From Nocardia sp. NBC_00416 (GTDB taxonomy: Bacteria > Actinomycetota > Actinomycetes > Mycobacteriales > Mycobacteriaceae), in the NCBI RefSeq assembly GCF_036032445.1, contig NZ_CP107932.1:1304501-1368500 (forward strand): a stretch of DNA of 64,000 bases. Reading direction: 5' to 3'. Each line of letters begins with the position of its first letter. Positions within the stretch are counted from its first letter, which is position 1. The position numbers and the translations under genes were made by a program. The notes beneath the pieces were generated by a model. It saw only the letters and a program-made list of their open reading frames with translations. It made no database searches and was not told where the DNA came from. Shown piece after piece: positions 53,895-62,344 of the stretch.

Positions 53895-54788
53895 TCAGCG
53901 TCCGGCCAGCAGTTTCTCCGCCACGGTGCTATCGGTCTCGGAACCCTCCTGGTATCCGCCCTCACCGTTCATCGACGTCATGATCGCCAGCGTGTAGCGC
54001 TCACCCGGTCCGGCGAAACCGACCGAGTTCACCACCCAGCCGCCCTGTTCCTCCGACCAGCCGTTCTTCAGGCCCGGACGCATCGCCGCGCCCGCGCCCC
54101 ACACCCCCCAGTGCTGGTTGGAGTCGACCCGGCGCATCAGATCGAGCAGGTAGCCGCGGTCGTCCGGGTGCATGCGGTCGAGCACATTGGACATGAGCCG
54201 GTCCAGATCGGCCGGGGTCGCCTTCTGGAATCCCCAGTTCGGACGGCTACCGGGCGGCTGCGGGGTCAGGCTGGTCATCCCGTTGGCGCGGAAAGCGTTG
54301 TTGAACGCCAGCCCGTCCATGCCGGAGTACTTGTTCCAGAGCAGATCCGTGGCCTGGTCGTTCGACGTGGACATCATCTGCTCGATGAGCTGACGATCAT
54401 CGGGTCCGAGCGCGATGGCCCCGATGCGGGCGCGATTCAGCAGGTCCTCGGCAATGGCGAGTTTGATGGTGGACGCGGTCCACACCATTTCCTCGGCGTG
54501 CTGGCTGGAATACACGGCACCGGTCTGGCGATCGCGGAGTACGTATCCTGTCACCCCCGGCCGGGAGTCCAGATACGAATTGGCGGAGTCGATCCGACTC
54601 GCCATATCGCAGTCGAAACCATTGGCGCAACCCTGGGTGTGGGCGTGCGGCACAGCATCGGCCGACGGCAGACCGGAGGGCACACCGGCGAACAGGATCG
54701 CGGCGGCGGCCAGGACAGTGGCGGGTGCGGCCACGCGGGGTGCCGCACCGGTGAGCAGGGGGTAACGCACGAGGAAACACCTTGTCAT
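53895..54788 (-). CDS. Secreted serine hydrolase, class A beta-lactamase-like
   Basis: This 297-residue exported protein has a signal peptide (LAAAAILFAGVPSGLPSADA) and penicillin-recognising motifs: S-T-I-K (WTASTIKLAIAEDL), SND (MSTSNDQATDLL) and KNG (LKNGWSEEQ) in place of KTG. These place it among class A beta-lactamase-like proteins found widely in nocardiae, some of which have little lactamase activity. Cys pairs near residues 54 and 60 suggest a disulfide. A terminator lies downstream. Confidence 0.85.
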   Translation of the reverse strand: MTRCFLVRYPLLTGAAPRVAAPATVLAAAAILFAGVPSGLPSADAVPHAHTQGCANGFDCDMASRIDSANSYLDSRPGVTGYVLRDRQTGAVYSSQHAEEMVWTASTIKLAIAEDLLNRARIGAIALGPDDRQLIEQMMSTSNDQATDLLWNKYSGMDGLAFNNAFRANGMTSLTPQPPGSRPNWGFQKATPADLDRLMSNVLDRMHPDDRGYLLDLMRRVDSNQHWGVWGAGAAMRPGLKNGWSEEQGGWVVNSVGFAGPGERYTLAIMTSMNGEGGYQEGSETDSTVAEKLLAGR

Positions 54789-54825
54789 ATCGGCGCTCTG
54801 CGCGCACGTTTTCCCGCGGACCCGC

Positions 54826-55038
54826 TCAGTGGACCCGTGCGGTGGCGTTCAGTTCCGCCGCGGGGCGGCCGTTGAGTCGATAACAGTGCGCGAACGCTTC
54901 GGTGTGTTCGTCGCGCGGCCACGAGTGCAACACGACGGTACGTCCGTAGTGCCGGGAGTTGACCAGCTCCCAGCGGTCACCGGACCGGCGGACGGTGAAT
55001 CCGTCTTTCGGTATCAGGGGCACAACCAGCGCTTTCAT
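54826..55038 (-). CDS. Small hypothetical protein, 70 aa
   Basis: This small ORF encodes a soluble 70-residue protein (segments GFTVRRSGDRWELVNSRHYG and AFAHCYRLNG). I recognise no family. It lies 37 bases beyond the start of the beta-lactamase-like gene on the same strand, so it could lead that transcript. The Shine-Dalgarno is weak, but a strong palindrome lies 46 bases upstream of the start. Confidence 0.55.
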   Translation of the reverse strand: MKALVVPLIPKDGFTVRRSGDRWELVNSRHYGRTVVLHSWPRDEHTEAFAHCYRLNGRPAAELNATARVH

Positions 55039-55362
55039 CGACGCGAACCAGCCTTTCGTGCGGTAACCCGTTCCTCCCGGGGTTGCACTGTGACACAGTG
55101 CGTCCGCCAGATCCCGGCCATACGACCGCGTGTCGGTAACTCATGTGTGCTAAATCACTGTGCGCTTCATGTGAATATCGGGTAGAAGCCGTTGGCGCTA
55201 GGGACATTCGGGGGATGATCGCCTGTCCCCGGGTTGTCCTACTCGTCGCGGGGGGTTGCGCAGCGGTGTCGGCGGCTGGGCGTATAAACGGGTGGACGAA
55301 TTGCCCGCCCGAACTGTGCGGACGCGGCAACCGGCGGTGATCGACCGAGCGAAAGGGCGGAG
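55039..55362. other. Intergenic region before recC
   Basis: No gene is supported. It holds the palindrome at 55085-55101, a second half-site near 55157, and presumably the divergent promoters for the small ORF and for recC. Confidence 0.5.
55085..55101. promoter_or_regulatory. 17-bp palindrome with extra half-site
   Basis: GCACTGTGACACAGTGC is an 8-bp perfect inverted repeat around a single A. Another CACTGTGC half-site lies near 55157. It is 46 bases upstream of the minus-strand 70-aa ORF and 262 before recC. Confidence 0.55.
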
Positions 55363-58300
55363 ATGCCACTGCACATCCACCGCGCCGAACGCGCGGACGT
55401 CCTGGCGGCCGCGCTGGCCGGGATACTCGCCGGCCCGCTGTCGGATCCGTTCACCGCGGAGGTAGTCGCGGTACCCGCCAAAGGGGTGGAACGGTGGCTG
55501 GCACAACAACTTTCGGGCGTTCTCGGCGCCTCGTCACACGCCCGTGACGGCATTGCGGCCAATATTCGTTTTCCCACTCCGGCTGCGCTGGTGGACGAGG
55601 TGCTGAGCCGGGTCGGCGGTATCGACCCGCACACCGATCCGTGGTCGCCCGACCGTGTGGTATGGACGCTGCTCGAGGTGATCGACGAATCGGTGCGCGA
55701 ACCCTGGTGTGTTGTGCTGGCCCGGCACCTGGGGCTGGAACCGGCCGAGTTCGAGGGCCCTCCGGTGCCCGCGGCGGCGGAGGGTTCGTCCGAGCCGCCC
55801 GGCCCGGGCGCCGAGCACCGTCGTGGCCGGCGTTATGCCACGGCCGCACGAATCGCGGCACTGTTCGACGGCTACGCGCTCCAGCGACCCACCCTCATCA
55901 ACGAATGGGCACGGGGATCGGATACCGACGGCACCGGCCGCCCGCTCCCGGACGATCTGGTGTGGCAGCCGGCCCTGTGGCGTCGGCTGCGTGCCGCCGT
56001 CGGTACGCCGGGACCGGCCGAACGGCTGCTCACCGCATGCGGGCGACTGCGCTCCGAGCCGTCGGTGGTGGACCTCCCGCCGCGGCTGTCACTGTTCGGC
56101 GCGACCCGCCTGCCGCCGGCCCAGCTGGCAGTGTTCACCGCGCTGGCCGAGCATCGCGACCTGCACCTGTGGCTGGCTCATCCCAGTCCCGCGATGTGGG
56201 ACGCGCTGGGGCGGCACGGGTCCGGGACTTCGCGGGCCGAGTGCTCCGGCTCCGATCCGGTGGGGGCGGTTGCCGATGCCGTGCCGCCCGGCCATGGCCT
56301 GGTCGCGGATCCGCCACGGGCGGAGGATGTTTCGGCCGCAGTGGTCGCGCATCCGCTGCTGGCGGGGCTGAGCCGGGATATCCGAGAGCTTCAGCTACGC
56401 CTGCCCCCGGCGGCGTCCGATGTGCGGTACGCCGCGGCGGTGGCGCCGAGCGGGACCGCGATCGTGGCGGGCGAGCAGCGACCGAGCGGTCACGATGCGC
56501 CGCGAACGGAACGTGCCGCGGAGACCGGATCCGCCCGGGACGACCCGTCCGGCGCCCCGGCGACTCTGTTGCGGACCCTGCAGGCGCATATCCGCGACGA
56601 CCGATGGCCGCCGGTGGCCGAACACGCCGGCGACGGCAGTGTGCAGGTGCACGCCTGCCATGGCCCGGTGCGGCAGGTCGAGGTGCTCCGGGAATGCCTG
56701 CTCGGACTCTTCGCGGCCGATCCGACCCTCGAACCGCGCGATGTGCTGGTCGTATGCCCCGAGGTGGAGACGTTCGCGCCGCTGGTGCGGGCCGTGTTCG
56801 GCCAGCCCGGGCCGGCGGGCGCGGAAACACCGGAGGTCGCGGCGCATCCGGGCCATCGGCTGCGGGTGCGTCTCGCCGATCGCGGCCGCGCGCTGACCAA
56901 CCCGCTGCTGGGCGTGATCACGATGCTGCTGGACCTGGCGAACGGACGGGTCACCGTGACCGAGGTGCTGGACCTGGCGGCCTGTGAACCCGTGCGCCGC
57001 GCATGCGGATTCGACGACGACGGTATCGAGCGAATGCGGGAGTGGGCGGTCGAGGCGGGCGCCCGATGGGGAATCGGGCGACGCCAGCGTCATACGTTCG
57101 GTCTGGGTGACTTCGAGCAGAACACGCTGAACGCGGCTGTCGACCGGATCCTGCTCGGCGTGACCGCCGACGAGAGCTCCCAGGAGTGGCTCGACCGGGT
57201 CCTGCCGCTCGACGATGTGGACAGTAACGATATCGATCTGGCCGGCCGGTTCGCCGAATACATCGATCGGCTGGCGTCGGTGCTGCGGGATCTGCAGGGG
57301 CCGTGCCCCGCGGCGCAGTGGTCGGCTGTGCTGTGCCGCGCCCTGGACCTGCTCACCGATGTGCCGGCTGCCCAGGACTGGATCAGTACCGAAGCCCGCC
57401 GGGAACTGACGGCTGCCACCGCGCACGCCGGGGATATCCCACTTCGGCTCGCCGATATCACCGTGCTGCTGCACGGCAGACTCGCCGCCGCCGCGACCCG
57501 GGCCAATTTCCGCACCGGTGAACTCACCGTCTGCACCATGACGCCGATGCGGTCGGTCCCGCATCGGGTAGTGGTGCTGCTCGGCGTGGACGACGAGGTG
57601 TTCCCGCGCGGTGCCGGGAGCGACGGTGACGAGGTACCCGCGCGTGATCCCCTACTGGGCGAACGTGATCCACGCTCGGAGGACCGGCAGCTCCTCCTGG
57701 ACGCGATCATGGCCGCCCGCGATGCGCTGGTCGTGGTCCACTCCGGCGCGGACCCGGTCACCGGCGCCCAACGGCCACCCGCCGTGCCGATCGCCGAACT
57801 CCTCGACGTGTTGCGCGCCCATACCGGTGCGGCGGGTATGGGCGGTGTGCTCACCCGCCATCCGCTGCAGACGCACGATCCACGCGATTTCGCGGCACCG
57901 CATCCGTTCAGTTTCGACACCGTGGCGTTCGCCGCCGCCCACGCGGCCGGTGGTTCGCCCGTACCGCCGCCCCGGCTGATCGGTGCGACGCTGCCCGCCG
58001 CCGCGACCACCGAGATCGGTCTGGCCGAACTCATCTCGTTCCTGGAACATCCGGCGCGTGCGTTCCTGTGGCAGCGATTGGGGGTGCGCGTCCCCGACCA
58101 GGAGGACGATATCGCCGACCGGCTGCCCATCGAGTTCGGCGGTCTCGACACCTGGGCACTCGGCGAGCGGATGCTGGCCGCGCGGTTGGCCGGCGCCGAT
58201 CCGGCCGAACTCCGGGCCGCGGAATGGCGGCGGGGCACGCTCCCGCCGGCCGAACTCGGCCGCTCGGTGCTCGATCAGGTGGAACGCACGGTCGAGACGT

Positions 58301-58944
58301 TGGTCCGGGCCGCGAGTCCCGATTACACAGCGGTGCCGCGGGATATCGATATCGCCGTGGATCTGGGCGACGGCCGCCGCCTGACCGGGACGGTCGCCGA
58401 GGTGCGCGGAGACCTCCTGGTGCGCACCACCTACTCCCGGGTTGCGCCGAAACACCGGCTCGCGGCGTGGGTCTCGCTGCTGGCTCTCGCGGTCACCGAG
58501 GACGGGGCGTGGCGCGCGGCGGTCACCGGCCGTGGCCGGTTCCCGACGCCGGCGTGGCGGGCCGAACTCACCGCCCCCGCGGCGGCCGACGCGACGTCGC
58601 TGTTACGGATGCTGGTCGCGCTGCGCGATACGGGCCTCACCGAACCGCTGCCGATCGCGACCGCCGCCACCGCGGCCTATGCCGAAGCGCGGTACCGCCG
58701 GCTCACCCCGGAGGAGGCGATCGTCGCCGCCGACCGCGAGTTCGGCGGCGGCGACAAGAACCGGGATTTCGCCGAGCACACCGACCGGAACCTGCGCTAT
58801 ATCTGGGGCGCGGGTCCGGACCTGCGCGATCTCACCCAGGCGCCGGCCCCCGCCGGCGAACCCGTCGAGAGCACACGTTTCGGCTCTCTCGCCCGCCGGT
58901 TGTGGGTGCCGCTGTTGCGTGCCGAGAACCAGGGGGCCCCGTGA
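55363..58944 (+). CDS. recC: Exodeoxyribonuclease V gamma subunit (RecC)
   Basis: This 1193-residue subunit of RecBCD scans for Chi and splits the duplex. The start MPLHIHRAERADVLAAALAG, the segment VPAKGVERWLAQQLS, and later HRVVVLLGVDDEVFPR with DPLLGERDPRSEDRQLLLDA are RecC hallmarks, retaining traces of a helicase fold but without Walker motifs. GGCGGAG precedes ATG 55363. It is the first gene of a recC-recB-recD operon. Acidic insertions around residues 130-150 and 370-390 look lineage-specific. Confidence 0.92.
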   Translation: MPLHIHRAERADVLAAALAGILAGPLSDPFTAEVVAVPAKGVERWLAQQLSGVLGASSHARDGIAANIRFPTPAALVDEVLSRVGGIDPHTDPWSPDRVVWTLLEVIDESVREPWCVVLARHLGLEPAEFEGPPVPAAAEGSSEPPGPGAEHRRGRRYATAARIAALFDGYALQRPTLINEWARGSDTDGTGRPLPDDLVWQPALWRRLRAAVGTPGPAERLLTACGRLRSEPSVVDLPPRLSLFGATRLPPAQLAVFTALAEHRDLHLWLAHPSPAMWDALGRHGSGTSRAECSGSDPVGAVADAVPPGHGLVADPPRAEDVSAAVVAHPLLAGLSRDIRELQLRLPPAASDVRYAAAVAPSGTAIVAGEQRPSGHDAPRTERAAETGSARDDPSGAPATLLRTLQAHIRDDRWPPVAEHAGDGSVQVHACHGPVRQVEVLRECLLGLFAADPTLEPRDVLVVCPEVETFAPLVRAVFGQPGPAGAETPEVAAHPGHRLRVRLADRGRALTNPLLGVITMLLDLANGRVTVTEVLDLAACEPVRRACGFDDDGIERMREWAVEAGARWGIGRRQRHTFGLGDFEQNTLNAAVDRILLGVTADESSQEWLDRVLPLDDVDSNDIDLAGRFAEYIDRLASVLRDLQGPCPAAQWSAVLCRALDLLTDVPAAQDWISTEARRELTAATAHAGDIPLRLADITVLLHGRLAAAATRANFRTGELTVCTMTPMRSVPHRVVVLLGVDDEVFPRGAGSDGDEVPARDPLLGERDPRSEDRQLLLDAIMAARDALVVVHSGADPVTGAQRPPAVPIAELLDVLRAHTGAAGMGGVLTRHPLQTHDPRDFAAPHPFSFDTVAFAAAHAAGGSPVPPPRLIGATLPAAATTEIGLAELISFLEHPARAFLWQRLGVRVPDQEDDIADRLPIEFGGLDTWALGERMLAARLAGADPAELRAAEWRRGTLPPAELGRSVLDQVERTVETLVRAASPDYTAVPRDIDIAVDLGDGRRLTGTVAEVRGDLLVRTTYSRVAPKHRLAAWVSLLALAVTEDGAWRAAVTGRGRFPTPAWRAELTAPAAADATSLLRMLVALRDTGLTEPLPIATAATAAYAEARYRRLTPEEAIVAADREFGGGDKNRDFAEHTDRNLRYIWGAGPDLRDLTQAPAPAGEPVESTRFGSLARRLWVPLLRAENQGAP

Positions 58945-58975
58945 GCGCACACGGCCGCCGTGCCGCCGGGGAGCG

Positions 58976-61900
58976 ATGATGACGACGACCATGACGGCCG
59001 CACCGCCGGTTCCCGGCCATGTCTTCGAGCTGTGCGGGCCGCTGCCGCACGGCACCACCGTCCTGGAAGCGAGCGCGGGTACCGGCAAGACCTACGCCAT
59101 CGTCGGTCTCGCCGTCCGCTACGTCGCCGAGGCCGGTATCGATATCTCCCGGTTGTTGCTGGTCACCTTCAGTCGCGCGGCGACCCAGGAACTGCGGGAG
59201 CGTACCCGCGAGCGCTTCGTCGCCGTCGCGGCCGCGCTCGCCGATCCGGATACCGCCCGCACCGCGTCCGACGAGCTGGTCCGGCATCTGGCCGACGCGG
59301 CGCCCGAGGAGGTCGGGCTCCGCCGTGCCCGCCTCCGCTCCGCGCTCTCGGATTTCGACGCCGGCGTCATCGCGACCACCCACAGCTTCTGCCAGCGTAT
59401 GCTCGCCGAACTCGGCCTCGCCGGTGATCTCGATCCCGGTGCGCGTGTGGTGGAGGAGGCCGACGACCTGGTGCGCACGGTCGTCGACGATCTGTATCTG
59501 AGCCGGTACTCGCGTACGCCCGCGCCGTTCTCGGTCAAACAGGCGCAGCGGTTCGCGTTCGCGGCGGTCCGGGACCGGCAGGCGCACCTCGCGCCCGACA
59601 CCGATGAGGTATCGGCCCAGCGGGTCGCCTTCGCCGCCGCGGTCCGCGCGGAAACCGAACGTCGCAAACGCCTTTCCGGGCTGCGGGATTTCGACGATCT
59701 GCTGATCCTGCTGCGCGATATCCTCGCCGACCCCGCGCGCGGTCCGGCCGCCTGCAGGCGTATCCGGGATCGTCATCAGGTGGTGCTGGTCGACGAATTC
59801 CAGGACACCGACCCGTTGCAATGGGAGATCCTGCGCCGTGCGTTCCACGGCCACAACACGCTGGTCCTGGTAGGCGATCCCAAACAGGCGATCTATGCGT
59901 TCCGGGGCGCGGAGGTACTGAGCTACCTGGACGCGGTCGGTCACGCCACCGACCGCCGCGAACTCACCACCAACCGGCGCAGTGACGCCGGGTTGCTCGC
60001 GGCCCTGGACCATCTGCTGGGCGGGGCGGCACTCGGCCACGAGGCGATCGTCGTTCCCACGGTGACGCCGACCCAGCCGTGGTCCCGGTTGCGCGGCCCG
60101 GCCGAGCTGATCACCCCATTGCGTCTGCGGTGCCTGCCGCGGACCGGCGCCGGTCCGCGGGGTGCGTCCGGATTCCCGAATATCCATCGGCAACGCGCCC
60201 GGGTCGCGGCCGATCTGGCCGCCGATATCGTCGAACTCCTGGAATCGGGCACTGTCCTCGCCGATGCGCCGGGACGTCGCCCCGCCGCGCCGGACCGGGC
60301 GGACGGTCACGAACCCGGCGAGCCGCACGAGCGGGAGATCGGTCCCGGGGATATCGCGGTACTGGTTCGCACTCATACCCAGCTCGACGTAGTGCGCACC
60401 GCGCTCGAACAGGCCGGCGTCCCGGTGGTGCTGGCGAGTGGCAGCAGCATTTTCGCGACGCGCAGCGCCACCGACTGGCTATGGGTCCTGCGTGCGCTGG
60501 AACAGCCGCACCGCGCCGATCGGGTGCGGCTCGCCGCCCTCACACCCCTGTTCGGATACAGCGCCGCCGACATCGATACCGGTGCAGCGGATCTGGTGGG
60601 TCGGGTGAGCGCCGAGTTGCGGGACGCGGCGCGGCTGTTCGCTCGTACCGGTTTCGCCGCCGTCTTCGACCGGATCGCCACCGGTACCCGGCTCGCACCC
60701 CGGCTGGTGGCTGTCGAGCACGGGGAACGACGGCTCACCGATATCCGGCATATCGCGCAGCTGCTCGACGAGGTCTCGGCGACCGAGGGACTGGGACTCA
60801 CCGCGCTCACCCGATGGCTGGCCGATAGGGTGCGCGAGCCCGCGTCGGGTTCGGTACCCGGGCGCGGCCGCCGCCTCGACCGCGATATCGCGGCGGTGCA
60901 GATCGCCACCGTGCACGCCAGCAAAGGTCTCGAATTCCCGGTCGTCTACCTGCCGTTCGCATGGGACAGCTCCGCCGATCCCAAACCCGCCACTCTGCTC
61001 ATGCACGAGAACGACGCGCGAGTACTCGATATCGGCGGTCCCGACGCACCGGGCTACACCGCCCGCAAGGAACGCGCCGACAGTGAATCCGCGGGCGAGG
61101 AACTGCGCCTCTGTTATGTGGCGCTGACCCGGGCGTGCTGCCAGGTGGTCGCCTGGTGGGCCCCGTCGTTCAGTACCGCCGCCGCGCCGCTGCACCGGTT
61201 GTTGTTCGGAAGGACGCCCGATGCCGCGCAACCGCGGTCCCGCGCGCCGATCGGTGCGGACGGCGCGGTGGTGGAACAGGTCCGGGCCTGGGCGGCCGAG
61301 GTGGGCGCGGCGATCTCGGTGACCGCCGCCGACCCCGCGGCGAGTGTCCCGGTCCTGCGAACCCGGGCCGATTCCACCGATGGCGCCATCGCGGTCGCGA
61401 CCTTCGATCGCGACCTGGACGATCACTGGCGGCGCACTTCGTACTCGGCGCTCACCGCCACCGCCCATCTGGTGGCGCCGGAATCAGAACCCGAGGACGC
61501 TGCGGGCCCGGGCGACGAGCCCGACGCTCCCGCACCGCTCGACGAGCCCGAACCCGGCGCACCCTCGCTTATGAACGCGCTGCCCTACGGCGCGGAATTC
61601 GGCACCCTCGTGCACGCCGTCCTGGAACGGGTCGATACCGACGCTGCCGAGCTGGCCGCCGAAGTGCGTCAACGCTGCGCCGAGACGATCGGTGACATGT
61701 TCTCCGACGCCGATCCGGACCTGCTGGCGGCGGCCCTGGTCGAAGTGCTGCGCACCCCGATCGGCTTCGGCGCTCTCGCCGATATCCCGGGTCGGGACCG
61801 GTTGTGCGAACTGGAATTCGAACTCCCGCTCGCCGGCGGCGAGACACCGGCAGACGCCGCCGCCACCCTGCACCGGATCGCCGCGACCGTCCGCGCGCAA

Positions 61901-62344
61901 CTGGCACCGGATGACGTTTTCCACGCCTACGCCGACGAGCTCGACACCCTCGACGGCGCTCCGTTGCGCGGTTATCTGACCGGAAGCATCGACGCGGTGC
62001 TGCGCACCCCGGATCGGCGCTATGTCGTCGTGGACTACAAGACGAACCGGCTCGGCTCCGGCGATCTCACCGTCGCCCATTACACCCGCGACCGGATGGC
62101 CGCGGAAATGGTGCGCTCGCACTACCCGTTGCAGGCGATGCTGTACTCCGTGGCGCTGCACCGGTATCTGCGTTGGCGACTGCCCGGGTACGACCCCGCC
62201 GTCCATCTGGGCGGAACCCGTTACCTGTTCGTCCGCGGCATGATCGGGCCCGGGACCCCGGCGGGCGCCGGAGTGTTCGACTGGACCCCGCCGGCCGGAC
62301 TGATCGTGGCGCTGTCGGACCTGCTCGCCGGAGGTGGCTCGTGA
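58976..62344 (+). CDS. recB: Exodeoxyribonuclease V beta subunit (RecB)
   Basis: This 1122-residue helicase/nuclease has Walker A ASAGTGKT at residues 32-39, motif II VVLVDEFQDTDP, motif III VGDPKQAIYAFRGA, motif VI GEELRLCYVALTRA, and a C-terminal nuclease with the YVVVDYKTN Asp/Lys catalytic motif. It is thus the motor and nuclease of RecBCD. ATG 58976 (GGGGAG upstream) is preferred; the open frame extends far into recC as shadow. recC and recB are 31 bases apart; the recB stop overlaps the recD start. Confidence 0.94.
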   Translation: MMTTTMTAAPPVPGHVFELCGPLPHGTTVLEASAGTGKTYAIVGLAVRYVAEAGIDISRLLLVTFSRAATQELRERTRERFVAVAAALADPDTARTASDELVRHLADAAPEEVGLRRARLRSALSDFDAGVIATTHSFCQRMLAELGLAGDLDPGARVVEEADDLVRTVVDDLYLSRYSRTPAPFSVKQAQRFAFAAVRDRQAHLAPDTDEVSAQRVAFAAAVRAETERRKRLSGLRDFDDLLILLRDILADPARGPAACRRIRDRHQVVLVDEFQDTDPLQWEILRRAFHGHNTLVLVGDPKQAIYAFRGAEVLSYLDAVGHATDRRELTTNRRSDAGLLAALDHLLGGAALGHEAIVVPTVTPTQPWSRLRGPAELITPLRLRCLPRTGAGPRGASGFPNIHRQRARVAADLAADIVELLESGTVLADAPGRRPAAPDRADGHEPGEPHEREIGPGDIAVLVRTHTQLDVVRTALEQAGVPVVLASGSSIFATRSATDWLWVLRALEQPHRADRVRLAALTPLFGYSAADIDTGAADLVGRVSAELRDAARLFARTGFAAVFDRIATGTRLAPRLVAVEHGERRLTDIRHIAQLLDEVSATEGLGLTALTRWLADRVREPASGSVPGRGRRLDRDIAAVQIATVHASKGLEFPVVYLPFAWDSSADPKPATLLMHENDARVLDIGGPDAPGYTARKERADSESAGEELRLCYVALTRACCQVVAWWAPSFSTAAAPLHRLLFGRTPDAAQPRSRAPIGADGAVVEQVRAWAAEVGAAISVTAADPAASVPVLRTRADSTDGAIAVATFDRDLDDHWRRTSYSALTATAHLVAPESEPEDAAGPGDEPDAPAPLDEPEPGAPSLMNALPYGAEFGTLVHAVLERVDTDAAELAAEVRQRCAETIGDMFSDADPDLLAAALVEVLRTPIGFGALADIPGRDRLCELEFELPLAGGETPADAAATLHRIAATVRAQLAPDDVFHAYADELDTLDGAPLRGYLTGSIDAVLRTPDRRYVVVDYKTNRLGSGDLTVAHYTRDRMAAEMVRSHYPLQAMLYSVALHRYLRWRLPGYDPAVHLGGTRYLFVRGMIGPGTPAGAGVFDWTPPAGLIVALSDLLAGGGS

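Noticed and set aside
58832..60376. A 514-codon minus-strand open frame in recC/recB
   Set aside because: It is antisense to helicase motifs of RecB and has no plausible domain.
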